NCBI GenBank assembly: GCA_023396625.1
Contig: JAEWVY010000378.1
Span: forward strand, 1-15,148
DNA: 15,148 bases
Source of the DNA: Pseudomonadota bacterium
GTDB taxonomy: Bacteria; Pseudomonadota; Gammaproteobacteria; Burkholderiales; Burkholderiaceae_C
Direction: 5' to 3'
The stretch's first letter is position 1. Each line of letters opens with the position of its first letter. The notes beneath the pieces are model-generated. The model did not search any database. It had not been told where the DNA came from and was given only the letters and a program-made list of their open reading frames with translations. The position numbers were made by a program, and so were the translations under genes. Below, one piece after another: positions 1-8,026 of this stretch.

Positions 1-1205
1 GTGCCGCGGCCCGAGGCGCGGGTGCCACCGGCGACGGCGGCGAGAGTCATCGCGGTGGCCACGTGGGGGTGGCGGGCGCTGGCCAGCACATTGCGTTGGC
101 GGCGTGCGAGGCGCTGGCTGTATTCGAGCATGAGCAGTTCTTCGGCGGCGTTCACGCAGGTGTGGCTGTCCGACCCCAACCCCCAGGCGCCGTCATGGGC
201 CTGCCACAGGGACATGTCGAAAATTCCATCGCCCAGGTTGGCTTCGGTCGTGGGGCAGATACCTGCCACGGCACCCGTGCGTGCCGCGCCGGCATACTCT
301 TCGGGCGTCATGTGGGTGGCATGAACGAGGCACCAGCGCCCGTCCACGGGCGCATGGTCGAGCAGCCAGGTGACCGGGCGCTGGCCGCTCCAGGCCACGC
401 AGTCCTCGACTTCCTGTGTCTGTTCGGCGATGTGGATATGGATGGGCGCCTTCGGGTCCAGGGCCGTCATGCCCTGGACGGCCACGCGCAGACTGTCCGG
501 CGGCACCGCCCGAAGCGAGTGCGGCGCCAGGCCCAGGATGGCCCCCTGCCTTCTGGCTGCGGGCGCAAGGCGCTCCAGCAGCGAAAGCAGGTTGTCCGTG
601 CTGCGGATGAAGCGAGCCTGGTCCGCCCGCGGCGGCTTGTTGCCGAAGCTGCTGGACTGGTAGAGCGCCGGCAGCAGCGTGAGGGCGATGCCAGTGGCCT
701 GCGCGGCCCGCAGCAGCGCGAACGACAGCGTGGCATCGTCGGCATAGGGCCTGCCGTCCTGGTCGTGGTGCACGTAGTGAAACTCGCAGACCGAGGTGTA
801 GCCGGCTTCGAGCATCTCGACATACAGCCAGGTCGCGATGGCTTCAAGCTGTTCGGGCGTGATGCGCGCAGCGAATCGGTACATGAGCTTGCGCCAGCTC
901 CAGAAGCTGTCCTGGCTTTCCGCCCGGTATTCGGTCAGACCGGTGAAGGCGCGCTGGAATGCGTGGGAATGCAGGTTGGGCATGCCCGGCAGCACGGGGC
1001 CCGGCGCCCGCGGCACGTCGACGGAGGAAGGCGCCACTCCGGTCGCGACCCGGGTCAGGCGGCCAGATGCGTCCCAGGCCAACAGCACGTCGCGCGCCCA
1101 TCCCGTGGGCAGCAGGGCTGAAGGGGCGAACAACTGGTTCCGGGTCGGTTCGCCCCTGGCAGGCGTCATCTCAGTGGGGTGGTCCAGGGACGGCATGAGG
1201 GGCAT
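1..1205 (-). CDS. hutF: Formimidoylglutamate deiminase HutF, 3' end cut off by window edge
   Basis: HutF hydrolyses N-formimino-L-glutamate to N-formyl-L-glutamate and ammonia, the fourth step of the five-step histidine pathway, in the cytoplasm. About 401 residues are visible and no stop is reached before position 1, so some C-terminal residues are missing. It is an amidohydrolase-superfamily protein. Metal-site candidates are the LHSH motif (His79, His81), HIHIAEQ near 256-262, VHATH near 294-298 and GSDSH with Asp346. PGMPNLHSHAFQRAF (73-87) and CPTTEANLGDG (317-327) are typical of HutF. I chose the ATG at 1205 because GGAAG lies 6 nt before it; ATGs at 1196 and 1169 are alternatives. The start overlaps the end of hutI by 35 bp, which suggests translational coupling. 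HutF makes a HutG-type amidohydrolase the expected last enzyme; none is in the window. Confidence 0.93.
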   Translation of the reverse strand, partial: MPLMPSLDHPTEMTPARGEPTRNQLFAPSALLPTGWARDVLLAWDASGRLTRVATGVAPSSVDVPRAPGPVLPGMPNLHSHAFQRAFTGLTEYRAESQDSFWSWRKLMYRFAARITPEQLEAIATWLYVEMLEAGYTSVCEFHYVHHDQDGRPYADDATLSFALLRAAQATGIALTLLPALYQSSSFGNKPPRADQARFIRSTDNLLSLLERLAPAARRQGAILGLAPHSLRAVPPDSLRVAVQGMTALDPKAPIHIHIAEQTQEVEDCVAWSGQRPVTWLLDHAPVDGRWCLVHATHMTPEEYAGAARTGAVAGICPTTEANLGDGIFDMSLWQAHDGAWGLGSDSHTCVNAAEELLMLEYSQRLARRQRNVLASARHPHVATAMTLAAVAGGTRASGRG

Positions 1206-2484
1206 GGTTTTCTTCCGGAATGTGTGGTGCCATGGACCGCATGACCCGTCCCTGGCGCACGATGGTGCAGGCCGGTTTGTGGCCAAGCCAGTACACCAGC
1301 TCTGCCGGCTCGGAAAAAGGCCACAACACGAAGTTGGCCGGACGTCCGGAAGCGATCAGGCCATGTGTGTCCTGCAGCCCCAGCGCCCGCGCGGCATGGA
1401 GGGTGATGCCCGCCAGCGCTTCGGGAATGGTCAAGCGGAACAGTGTGCTCGCCATGTTGGCCATGAGCAGCAGGGAGAGTGCGGGTGAGGTGCCCGGGTT
1501 GTGGTCGGTCGATATGGCCATGGGCACACCTGCCGCGCGAAGCTGAGCGATGGGGGGCGGGTGCGTGTCGCGCAGCGTGTAGTAGGCGCCCGGCAGCAGC
1601 ACGGCGACAGTGCCGGCGGCTTTCATGGCGTCGATCCCGTCCTGTGAGAGATGTTCGATGTGGTCGCACGACAGCGCGCCATGGCGTGCGGCGAGCGCCG
1701 CGCCACCCATCTCGGAAAGCTGCCCGGCGTGCAGCTTGACCGGGAGGCCGAGCTGGCGCGCGGCCTGGAAAACCTGCTCCGTCTCGGACAGCGAGAACGC
1801 GATGCGTTCGCAGAACATGTCCACCGCGTCCACGAGCCCCTCGCCCGCGAGCGCGGGCAGCATTTCGCCGCAGACGAGGTCGATGTAGTCCTGGCTGCGG
1901 CCAGCGTATTCGGGCGGCAGCGCGTGCGCGCCGAGGAAGGTGGTGCGCACCGTCACGCCCAGGGCATCGCCCAGCCGCCGCGCCACACGCAGCTGCTTGC
2001 GCTCGTGCGCCAGCGCCAGACCGTAGCCGGATTTGATTTCGATGGCGCACACCCCCTCGTCCAGCAACCCCTGCAGCCGCGGCAGCGCCAGCGAGAAAAG
2101 CTCGTCCTCGCTGGCTTCACGCGTGGCGCGCACGCTGGAGACGATGCCGCCGCCCGACCGGGCCACCTCTTCATAGCTGGCGCCAGCCAGGCGCATGGCG
2201 AATTCGCCCGCCCGCTGGCCGCCGTAGACCAGGTGCGTGTGGCAGTCGACCAGGCCCGGCGTGGCGAGTGCGCCCCGCGCCTCGTGGCGCGGCAGCGCCG
2301 CGTGGAGGGCGGGGAGCCGCGCATCGGGCCCGACCCAGCGAATCCCCCCCTGTTCGATGACCACGCTCGCCGGCTCTCCGTCCGCCAGCGGCACGTCGGG
2401 CTGCGCCAGTCCGGGGGCCAGGCGCAGGCCTGTCCACACGCCGTCGGCACGCGGAGGGGAAGAAGGGGAAAAGATGCTTGGCAT
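1171..2484 (-). CDS. hutI: Imidazolonepropionase HutI
   Basis: HutI hydrolyses 4-imidazolone-5-propionate to N-formimino-L-glutamate, the third step of histidine breakdown. The 437-residue protein is a little longer than the usual 400-420. It shows the amidohydrolase metal motif GLVDCHTHLVYGG (His82, His84), the substrate-side KSGYGL segment (151-156), His252 in LHAGQ, His275 in CDHIEH and Asp327 in STDHNPGT. All expected metal and catalytic positions are present. The ATG at 2484 lies 27 bp after the hutD stop. The ribosome site is weak (GAAG about 5 nt upstream), so reinitiation from hutD is plausible. The last 12 codons run into hutF. The 27-bp gap before it holds an AT-rich palindrome, unlike the other gaps in the cluster. 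Confidence 0.96.
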   Translation of the reverse strand: MPSIFSPSSPPRADGVWTGLRLAPGLAQPDVPLADGEPASVVIEQGGIRWVGPDARLPALHAALPRHEARGALATPGLVDCHTHLVYGGQRAGEFAMRLAGASYEEVARSGGGIVSSVRATREASEDELFSLALPRLQGLLDEGVCAIEIKSGYGLALAHERKQLRVARRLGDALGVTVRTTFLGAHALPPEYAGRSQDYIDLVCGEMLPALAGEGLVDAVDMFCERIAFSLSETEQVFQAARQLGLPVKLHAGQLSEMGGAALAARHGALSCDHIEHLSQDGIDAMKAAGTVAVLLPGAYYTLRDTHPPPIAQLRAAGVPMAISTDHNPGTSPALSLLLMANMASTLFRLTIPEALAGITLHAARALGLQDTHGLIASGRPANFVLWPFSEPAELVYWLGHKPACTIVRQGRVMRSMAPHIPEENHAPHAVPGPPH

Positions 2485-2497
2485 GTCACTTCAAAAA

Positions 2498-2509
2498 GTA
2501 TAGCTATAC
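2498..2509. other. AT-rich 12-bp perfect palindrome between hutD and hutI
   Basis: GTATAGCTATAC is a perfect palindrome lying in the 27-bp gap between the hutD stop and the hutI start. The surrounding 40 bp are much richer in A and T than the rest of this GC-rich cluster. It does not fit the TGTA-N2-TACA pattern of the two HutC-like sites. It could be a protein-binding site, an internal promoter element or part of a dispersed repeat; the sequence alone does not decide. Confidence 0.4.
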
Positions 2510-2511
2510 CG

Positions 2512-3114
2512 TTATATTTGACAATGGATAGTGCTGTTTTTCTTCAAAAACTCCGTCAGCCCCACCCAGGCCAGCGCGGACGCGCTCCCGGCGTCGGGGG
2601 TGAGCTGGAGGTGCGACGGGTCGGGGGCGCACCACCACAGGCCCTGCCCGGGCTTCAGCGTCTCGCCCGCATGGCGCCAGTGGCCTGCCAGGACCATGCA
2701 CAGGCCCGCCGGCGTGCTGCCCGGCACGCAGGCGCCATGCATCACCTGCAGCCCGCCCCGCCAGCGCGTGCCGCGTCGCATCAGGTTGAAGTCGGTGGAC
2801 AGGCCGCCAAGCGGCGTGCAGTCCAGCGCGATGTCCCCTGGGAATGAAAAGGGCTGCCAGCGTTGGTCCAGCACATGGTTGATGGCGCCATCGGGCGAGC
2901 GCAGGCGGACACCGTCGCCGTCCAGCAGCATGATCTGGCGCTGCACCCCCGGAAAAATCGAGAACGACCCCGCCGCGCCGATGGTGGCGACGCTGACGCG
3001 CCACTCGAACCTGTCCAGGCTGGCCCCGGGCGGCCAGCACACGATTTCGCGTGTGGTGCCGCCACCGTTTTTCCAGGGCGTGGCCGGGATGGAGGACAGG
3101 TCGAAGCGGTGCAT
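2512..3114 (-). CDS. hutD: HutD/Ves family cupin-like protein
   Basis: HutD is a small cytoplasmic bicupin-fold protein that often accompanies hut genes. In Pseudomonas it is thought to limit hut expression or bind urocanate or formyl-glutamate-like molecules, but its molecular role is not settled. The 200-residue protein has the family signature PWKNGGGTTRE (13-23), then FEWRVS (36-41), FSIFPGVQRQ (51-60), PFSFPGD (87-93) and STDFNLM (106-112). The ATG at 3114 is 12 bp after the preceding ATPase stop, with an AAGG stretch upstream, so the gene is translated as part of the same message. The last 10 or so codons (LKKNSTIHCQI) are AT-rich compared with the rest, continuing into the AT-rich gap before hutI. 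No catalytic function is implied. Confidence 0.92.
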   Translation of the reverse strand: MHRFDLSSIPATPWKNGGGTTREIVCWPPGASLDRFEWRVSVATIGAAGSFSIFPGVQRQIMLLDGDGVRLRSPDGAINHVLDQRWQPFSFPGDIALDCTPLGGLSTDFNLMRRGTRWRGGLQVMHGACVPGSTPAGLCMVLAGHWRHAGETLKPGQGLWWCAPDPSHLQLTPDAGSASALAWVGLTEFLKKNSTIHCQI

Positions 3115-3126
3115 TGGATACCGCCT

Positions 3127-3909
3127 TCAGGCGCGTGTCAGCACGGCTTGCAGGAACGTGCGCGTGCGCTCTTGGCTGGGGTGGGTGAAGATGGTGGCGG
3201 GCGGGCCCGACTCGATGACGCCGCCGCCGTCCATGACGACGACCACGTCGCCCACCTCGCGTGCGAAGTCCATCTCGTGCGTCACCACCATCATGGTCAT
3301 GCCCTCGCGCGCCAGCACCTTCATGACCTGGAGCACTTCGCCCACGAGCTCGGGGTCGAGCGCGGAGGTGGGCTCGTCGAACAGCATCACGCGCGGCTTC
3401 ATGGCCAACGCGCGGGCGATCGCCACGCGCTGCTTCTGACCGCCCGAGAGGCTCGCGGGCATGGCGGCCGCCTTGTGGGCCAGGCCCACCTTCTCGAGCA
3501 GTGCGCGCGCCTGCGCCTCGGCTTCGGGGCGCGGCACGCCATGCAGTTTGCGCGGGCCCAGCGTCACGTTGTCGATCACCGACAGATGCGGGAACAGGTT
3601 GAACGACTGGAACACCATGCCCACCTCCTCGCGCAGCGCATTGAGGTCGCGGTCGGGCAGCATGCGGCCTTCGTCCACCAGCGTGCGCCCGCAGATGTCG
3701 ATGCGCCCACCCTGGGGCTGCTCCAGGCCGTTGCAGCAGCGCAGGAAGGTGCTCTTGCCCGAGCCGCTGGGGCCGATCACGACCACGACCTGCGAGGGTT
3801 GCACGTCGAAATCGATGCCGTTGAGCACGACATGCTCGCCGTAGGCCTTGCGCAGGCCGCGGATGCGCACCATGGGCTCGGTGTTCTGGGCAACGGGTGG
3901 CGTCGTCAT
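3127..3909 (-). CDS. Polar amino-acid type ABC transporter ATP-binding protein (GlnQ/HisP-like)
   Basis: This is the ATPase that powers the second importer of the cluster, acting at the inner face of the cytoplasmic membrane with the permease encoded just upstream. The 260-residue protein has Walker A GPSGSGKST (46-54), a Q-loop at VFQSFN (99-104), signature LSGGQKQR (154-161), Walker B VMLFDEP (174-180), the D-loop SALD (182-185) and the switch His211 in VTHEM. The spacing and sequence match the GlnQ/HisP/ArtP family rather than the SsuB/TauB type of the other ATPase in this window. The ATG at 3909 overlaps the permease stop in ATGA, a 4-bp overlap typical of coupled translation. The open frame extends upstream to 4410, but that part only shadows the permease. 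An internal Met13 is a possible later start. Confidence 0.93.
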   Translation of the reverse strand: MTTPPVAQNTEPMVRIRGLRKAYGEHVVLNGIDFDVQPSQVVVVIGPSGSGKSTFLRCCNGLEQPQGGRIDICGRTLVDEGRMLPDRDLNALREEVGMVFQSFNLFPHLSVIDNVTLGPRKLHGVPRPEAEAQARALLEKVGLAHKAAAMPASLSGGQKQRVAIARALAMKPRVMLFDEPTSALDPELVGEVLQVMKVLAREGMTMMVVTHEMDFAREVGDVVVVMDGGGVIESGPPATIFTHPSQERTRTFLQAVLTRA

Positions 3910-4574
3910 TGCACCATCCCTCCGGCGCGCAGGCGCAGTTCCATGTGGCGCAGCACCAGCGTGGTGGCCCCCGTGAGAATGAAGTACACCACCGCGATGG
4001 CCAGGTACACCTCCAGCGAACGGTAGGACACGCTGATGATCTTCTGACCCTCGTGCATGAGGTCGTGGATGGTGAGCAGCGACACCAGCGCCGAGTTCTT
4101 GATCAGCGCGATGAATTCGTTGCCCAGCGGCGGGATCATGCGCACCACGGCCTGCGGCAGCACCACGCTGCGCATGGCCTGCCCCGAGGACATGCCGATG
4201 GAGCGCGCGGCCTCCATCTGTCCCTTGTCGATCGACTGGATCGCGCCACGCACGATCTCGGACACGTAGGCGCCCGAATAGATGCCCAGGCCGATCACGC
4301 CGCACACGAAGGCTGGCAGCAGGATGCCGAACTGCGGCAGGCCGAAAAACAGAATGAACAGCTGCACCAGCAGCGGCGTGCCGCGGATGGCCGCCACGTA
4401 GGCGGTGCACAGGCCGTACACGAGGCGGTTCTGGGGGCTGAGGCGGCCAATGCCGACCAGCAACCCCAGGAGACAGCCGAGCAGCAGCGAAGCCGCGGTG
4501 ATTTCCACGGTGACGGCCGCGCCCTGCAGCAGCTGGGGCCAGCCGGCCCAGACGGGGGTGAAGTCGAGTTCCAT
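3906..4574 (-). CDS. Polar amino-acid type ABC transporter permease (GlnP/HisM-like)
   Basis: This 222-residue integral inner-membrane subunit would form the translocation path of the second importer. Hydrophobic segments lie near 20-42, 54-62, 67-100 and 187-208. It carries RGTPLLVQLF (64-73), the EAA coupling loop EAARSIGMSSGQAMRSVVLP (121-140) that contacts the ATPase, and the LGNEFIALIKNSAL stretch (150-163), all typical of the HAAT family. Only one permease gene is present, so the complex would be a homodimer, or use a partner encoded elsewhere. The ATG at 4574 is 33 bp downstream of the binding-protein stop, and I see no strong ribosome site. The stop overlaps the ATPase start by 4 bp. 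Confidence 0.93.
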   Translation of the reverse strand: MELDFTPVWAGWPQLLQGAAVTVEITAASLLLGCLLGLLVGIGRLSPQNRLVYGLCTAYVAAIRGTPLLVQLFILFFGLPQFGILLPAFVCGVIGLGIYSGAYVSEIVRGAIQSIDKGQMEAARSIGMSSGQAMRSVVLPQAVVRMIPPLGNEFIALIKNSALVSLLTIHDLMHEGQKIISVSYRSLEVYLAIAVVYFILTGATTLVLRHMELRLRAGGMVQ

Positions 4575-4607
4575 CGCTCGGTCCGGGTCGTTGTCAGCGC
4601 GCTGGGC

Positions 4608-5357
4608 TCACTTGCCGCTGCCGCTGAACCACTTCTTCACGATGGCGGCGTAGGTGCCGTCGGCCTTGAGCTGAGCGATCGCCCTGTTCACAGCCTGGGT
4701 CAGCTCGGGCGTGTCCTTGCGCAGCGCCATGCCGTATGCCTCGGTCGTGAGCTGCTCCTCGAGCACGCGCAGGCCGGGGCGCGTGCGCACGTATTGGTAG
4801 GCGGCGGGCTTGCCCGTGATCGCGGCGTCCGCGCGGCCGATGTCCACGAGATTGAACATCTCCTGGTTCTTCTCGACCTCGACGCGTTGTATTCTGGGGT
4901 GGTTTTGTGTGAGATAGCCCACCGACTTGGTGCCCACCTGCACGGTGACCTTCTTGCCGTCCAGGTCGGCCAGCTTCTTGATGGCGGTGTTGTTGTCCTT
5001 GACCATGGCGACCAGCCCGCCGGCGTAGTACGAGTCGGTGAAATCCACCACCTTCTTGCGTTCATCGGTGATGTAGATGGCCGAAACGGCCATGTCGAAG
5101 CGCCTGGAGATCAAACCTGGGATCAGCCCCTTGAAGTCGATGTCCACCCATTCGATCTGCCGGCCCATGGCCTTGCCAATGGCTTCCATCAGCTCGATGT
5201 CGAACCCCGTGCGCTTGCCGTTTTCGACAAACTCCATGGGCGGGAACGTGGCGTCGGTGCCCACGCGCAGCACCTTGTCCTGGGCGTGCACGCTGGCGCT
5301 GCCCAGGGCCAGTGCGGCCATGCTGGCGAGAAGAAGCTTGCGGCGGATGGTCATCAT
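4608..5357 (-). CDS. GlnH-like periplasmic solute-binding protein with altered ligand pocket
   Basis: This is the periplasmic receptor of the second importer. The 249-residue precursor has a Sec signal peptide (MMTIRRK, a hydrophobic core, likely cleavage VHA|QD after residue 25). The SBP_bac_3 fold follows, with VGTDATFPPMEF (32-43), GFDIELMEAIGK (51-62), ITDERKKVVDFTDSYY (96-111) and the closing KKWF (241-244). Compared with E. coli GlnH as I recall it, Arg100 (carboxylate ligand, GlnH Arg75) is kept. The positions equivalent to Gly68, Thr70 and Asp157, which hold the alpha-ammonium group, are Ala93, Tyr95 and Gly182. The ligand may therefore not be an ordinary alpha-amino acid; context suggests urocanate or a related imidazole acid (inference). 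The first of two adjacent ATGs is preferred because GGAG lies 8 nt upstream. Confidence 0.92.
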   Translation of the reverse strand: MMTIRRKLLLASMAALALGSASVHAQDKVLRVGTDATFPPMEFVENGKRTGFDIELMEAIGKAMGRQIEWVDIDFKGLIPGLISRRFDMAVSAIYITDERKKVVDFTDSYYAGGLVAMVKDNNTAIKKLADLDGKKVTVQVGTKSVGYLTQNHPRIQRVEVEKNQEMFNLVDIGRADAAITGKPAAYQYVRTRPGLRVLEEQLTTEAYGMALRKDTPELTQAVNRAIAQLKADGTYAAIVKKWFSGSGK

Positions 5358-5417
5358 GGAAAAGTCTCCGGTTGAGGGTTTAGGGGTCGGGAAAACGAAC
5401 GGGAAAAAGGAGGGGGC

Positions 5418-6197
5418 TCAGTGCAGGACCAGTTGGCGCGAGATGCGCGCGGCGGCCACGACCGCCATGCGAATCAGCGTCTGCTCCTGCCCCTGCGCCC
5501 GCAAGATCGGCGCCATGAGCGTGATGGCGCCGACAGCCTGGCGCGAGGCGCCGAACAGCGGCACGCTGCAGCCCCACACGCCGGGGTCCACCTCGCCCGC
5601 GCTCACGGCAAAGCCCGCCGTGCGAATGGCCTCCAGCTCGTCCTGCGCGGCCTGACGCTCGGGCGTGCCCGGGCCCCACAGGCTGTCGAGCACGGCCGCG
5701 CGCGCGGCCTCGGGCAGGTGGGCCAGCACGCACTTGGCCGAGGCGCCCGCGCGCAGGGGCACGCTGCGCCCCTTCTCGAACGAGCAGCGCAGCGAATGCT
5801 GGCTCTCCACCATGTCCAGGCAGATCGCCTGGTCGTTCACGGCCACGATCAAGCCCACGCTCTCGTGCGACTGCTGCGACAGCGCCACCATGCCGGGGCG
5901 CGCCTGGCGCACCAGGTGCGAGGCCAGGTCGAACCCCAGCGCGAGCTGCAGGCTCAGCGGCCCGGGCGCGTAGTCGCCGTCGCTCTCGAGCACGAAGCCC
6001 CAGCGCTTGAGCCGCGCGAGCTGGCGGTACAGCGTGCTGCGCGCCAGGCCCGTGTGTGCCATGAGCTCCGCGGCCGACAAGGCCTTGCCCTGCTGGGCCA
6101 GCACGGCCAGCACCTGCAGCACACGGTCGGCTGTCGGGACGGCGGCGGGCGAAGCACTCTTGGACATGTCGGCAGTATCAAAGGAAGCCGTTGCCAT
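5418..6197 (-). CDS. IclR-family transcriptional regulator
   Basis: A 259-residue DNA-binding regulator. The N-terminal winged helix-turn-helix spans about 21-78 (ADRVLQVLAVL, then LSAAELMAHTGLARSTLYRQLARL with the recognition helix near 52-64, and the wing GFVLESDGDYAPG). The IclR effector domain follows (about 85-255), including RSVPLRAGASAKCVLAH (144-160) and the small-molecule pocket region GEVDPGVWGCSVPLF. The ATG at 6197 has AGGGGA 6 nt upstream; Met11 (6167) lacks one. A perfect 19-bp palindrome ends 12 nt before this start, so autoregulation is likely. It sits between hutU and the second importer, 60 bp before the binding-protein gene, and may control the distal importer and hutDIF or the whole set in response to a pathway intermediate. 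Its effector cannot be read from sequence. Confidence 0.9.
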   Translation of the reverse strand: MATASFDTADMSKSASPAAVPTADRVLQVLAVLAQQGKALSAAELMAHTGLARSTLYRQLARLKRWGFVLESDGDYAPGPLSLQLALGFDLASHLVRQARPGMVALSQQSHESVGLIVAVNDQAICLDMVESQHSLRCSFEKGRSVPLRAGASAKCVLAHLPEAARAAVLDSLWGPGTPERQAAQDELEAIRTAGFAVSAGEVDPGVWGCSVPLFGASRQAVGAITLMAPILRAQGQEQTLIRMAVVAAARISRQLVLH

Positions 6198-6209
6198 TCA
6201 CAGTCCCCT

Positions 6210-6228
6210 ATTCCCAAAATTTGGGAAT
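6210..6228. promoter_or_regulatory. Candidate IclR-type operator, perfect 19-bp palindrome
   Basis: ATTCCCAAAATTTGGGAAT consists of two perfect 9-bp arms (ATTCCCAAA and TTTGGGAAT) around one central base. It lies in the 81-bp gap between the hutU stop and the iclR-type start, ending 12 nt before the ATG and touching the ribosome-binding region. Size and symmetry suit IclR-family operators (for example the IclR consensus TGGAAATNATTTCCA). The position suggests repression of the regulator's own gene and of downstream genes. On the RNA level it could also form a short hairpin, but no T-run follows, so a terminator is unlikely. Which protein binds is inferred only from position. Confidence 0.6.
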
Positions 6229-6278
6229 GGAGGTCCCTTTTTTTGACGTTTCGTGGGATTCCCTGTTTCCGCCCCCTT

Positions 6279-7994
<1,716 letters not shown>

Positions 7995-8026
7995 GGCAAA
8001 ACTCCTTCAGGTGTGCGTGGGGGTAG

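Noticed and set aside
63..1121. Plus-strand open frame opposite hutF
   Set aside because: Antisense to hutF, whose motifs and start are clear; the product is low-complexity.
3910..4410. Upstream extension of the ATPase reading frame
   Set aside because: It is only the out-of-frame shadow of the permease; the ATGA overlap at 3906-3909 gives a proper start.
3897..5375. Plus-strand open frame of 492 codons opposite the second importer
   Set aside because: It spans antisense to two genes and a gap, with a His/Gln/Ala-rich product typical of a shadow frame.
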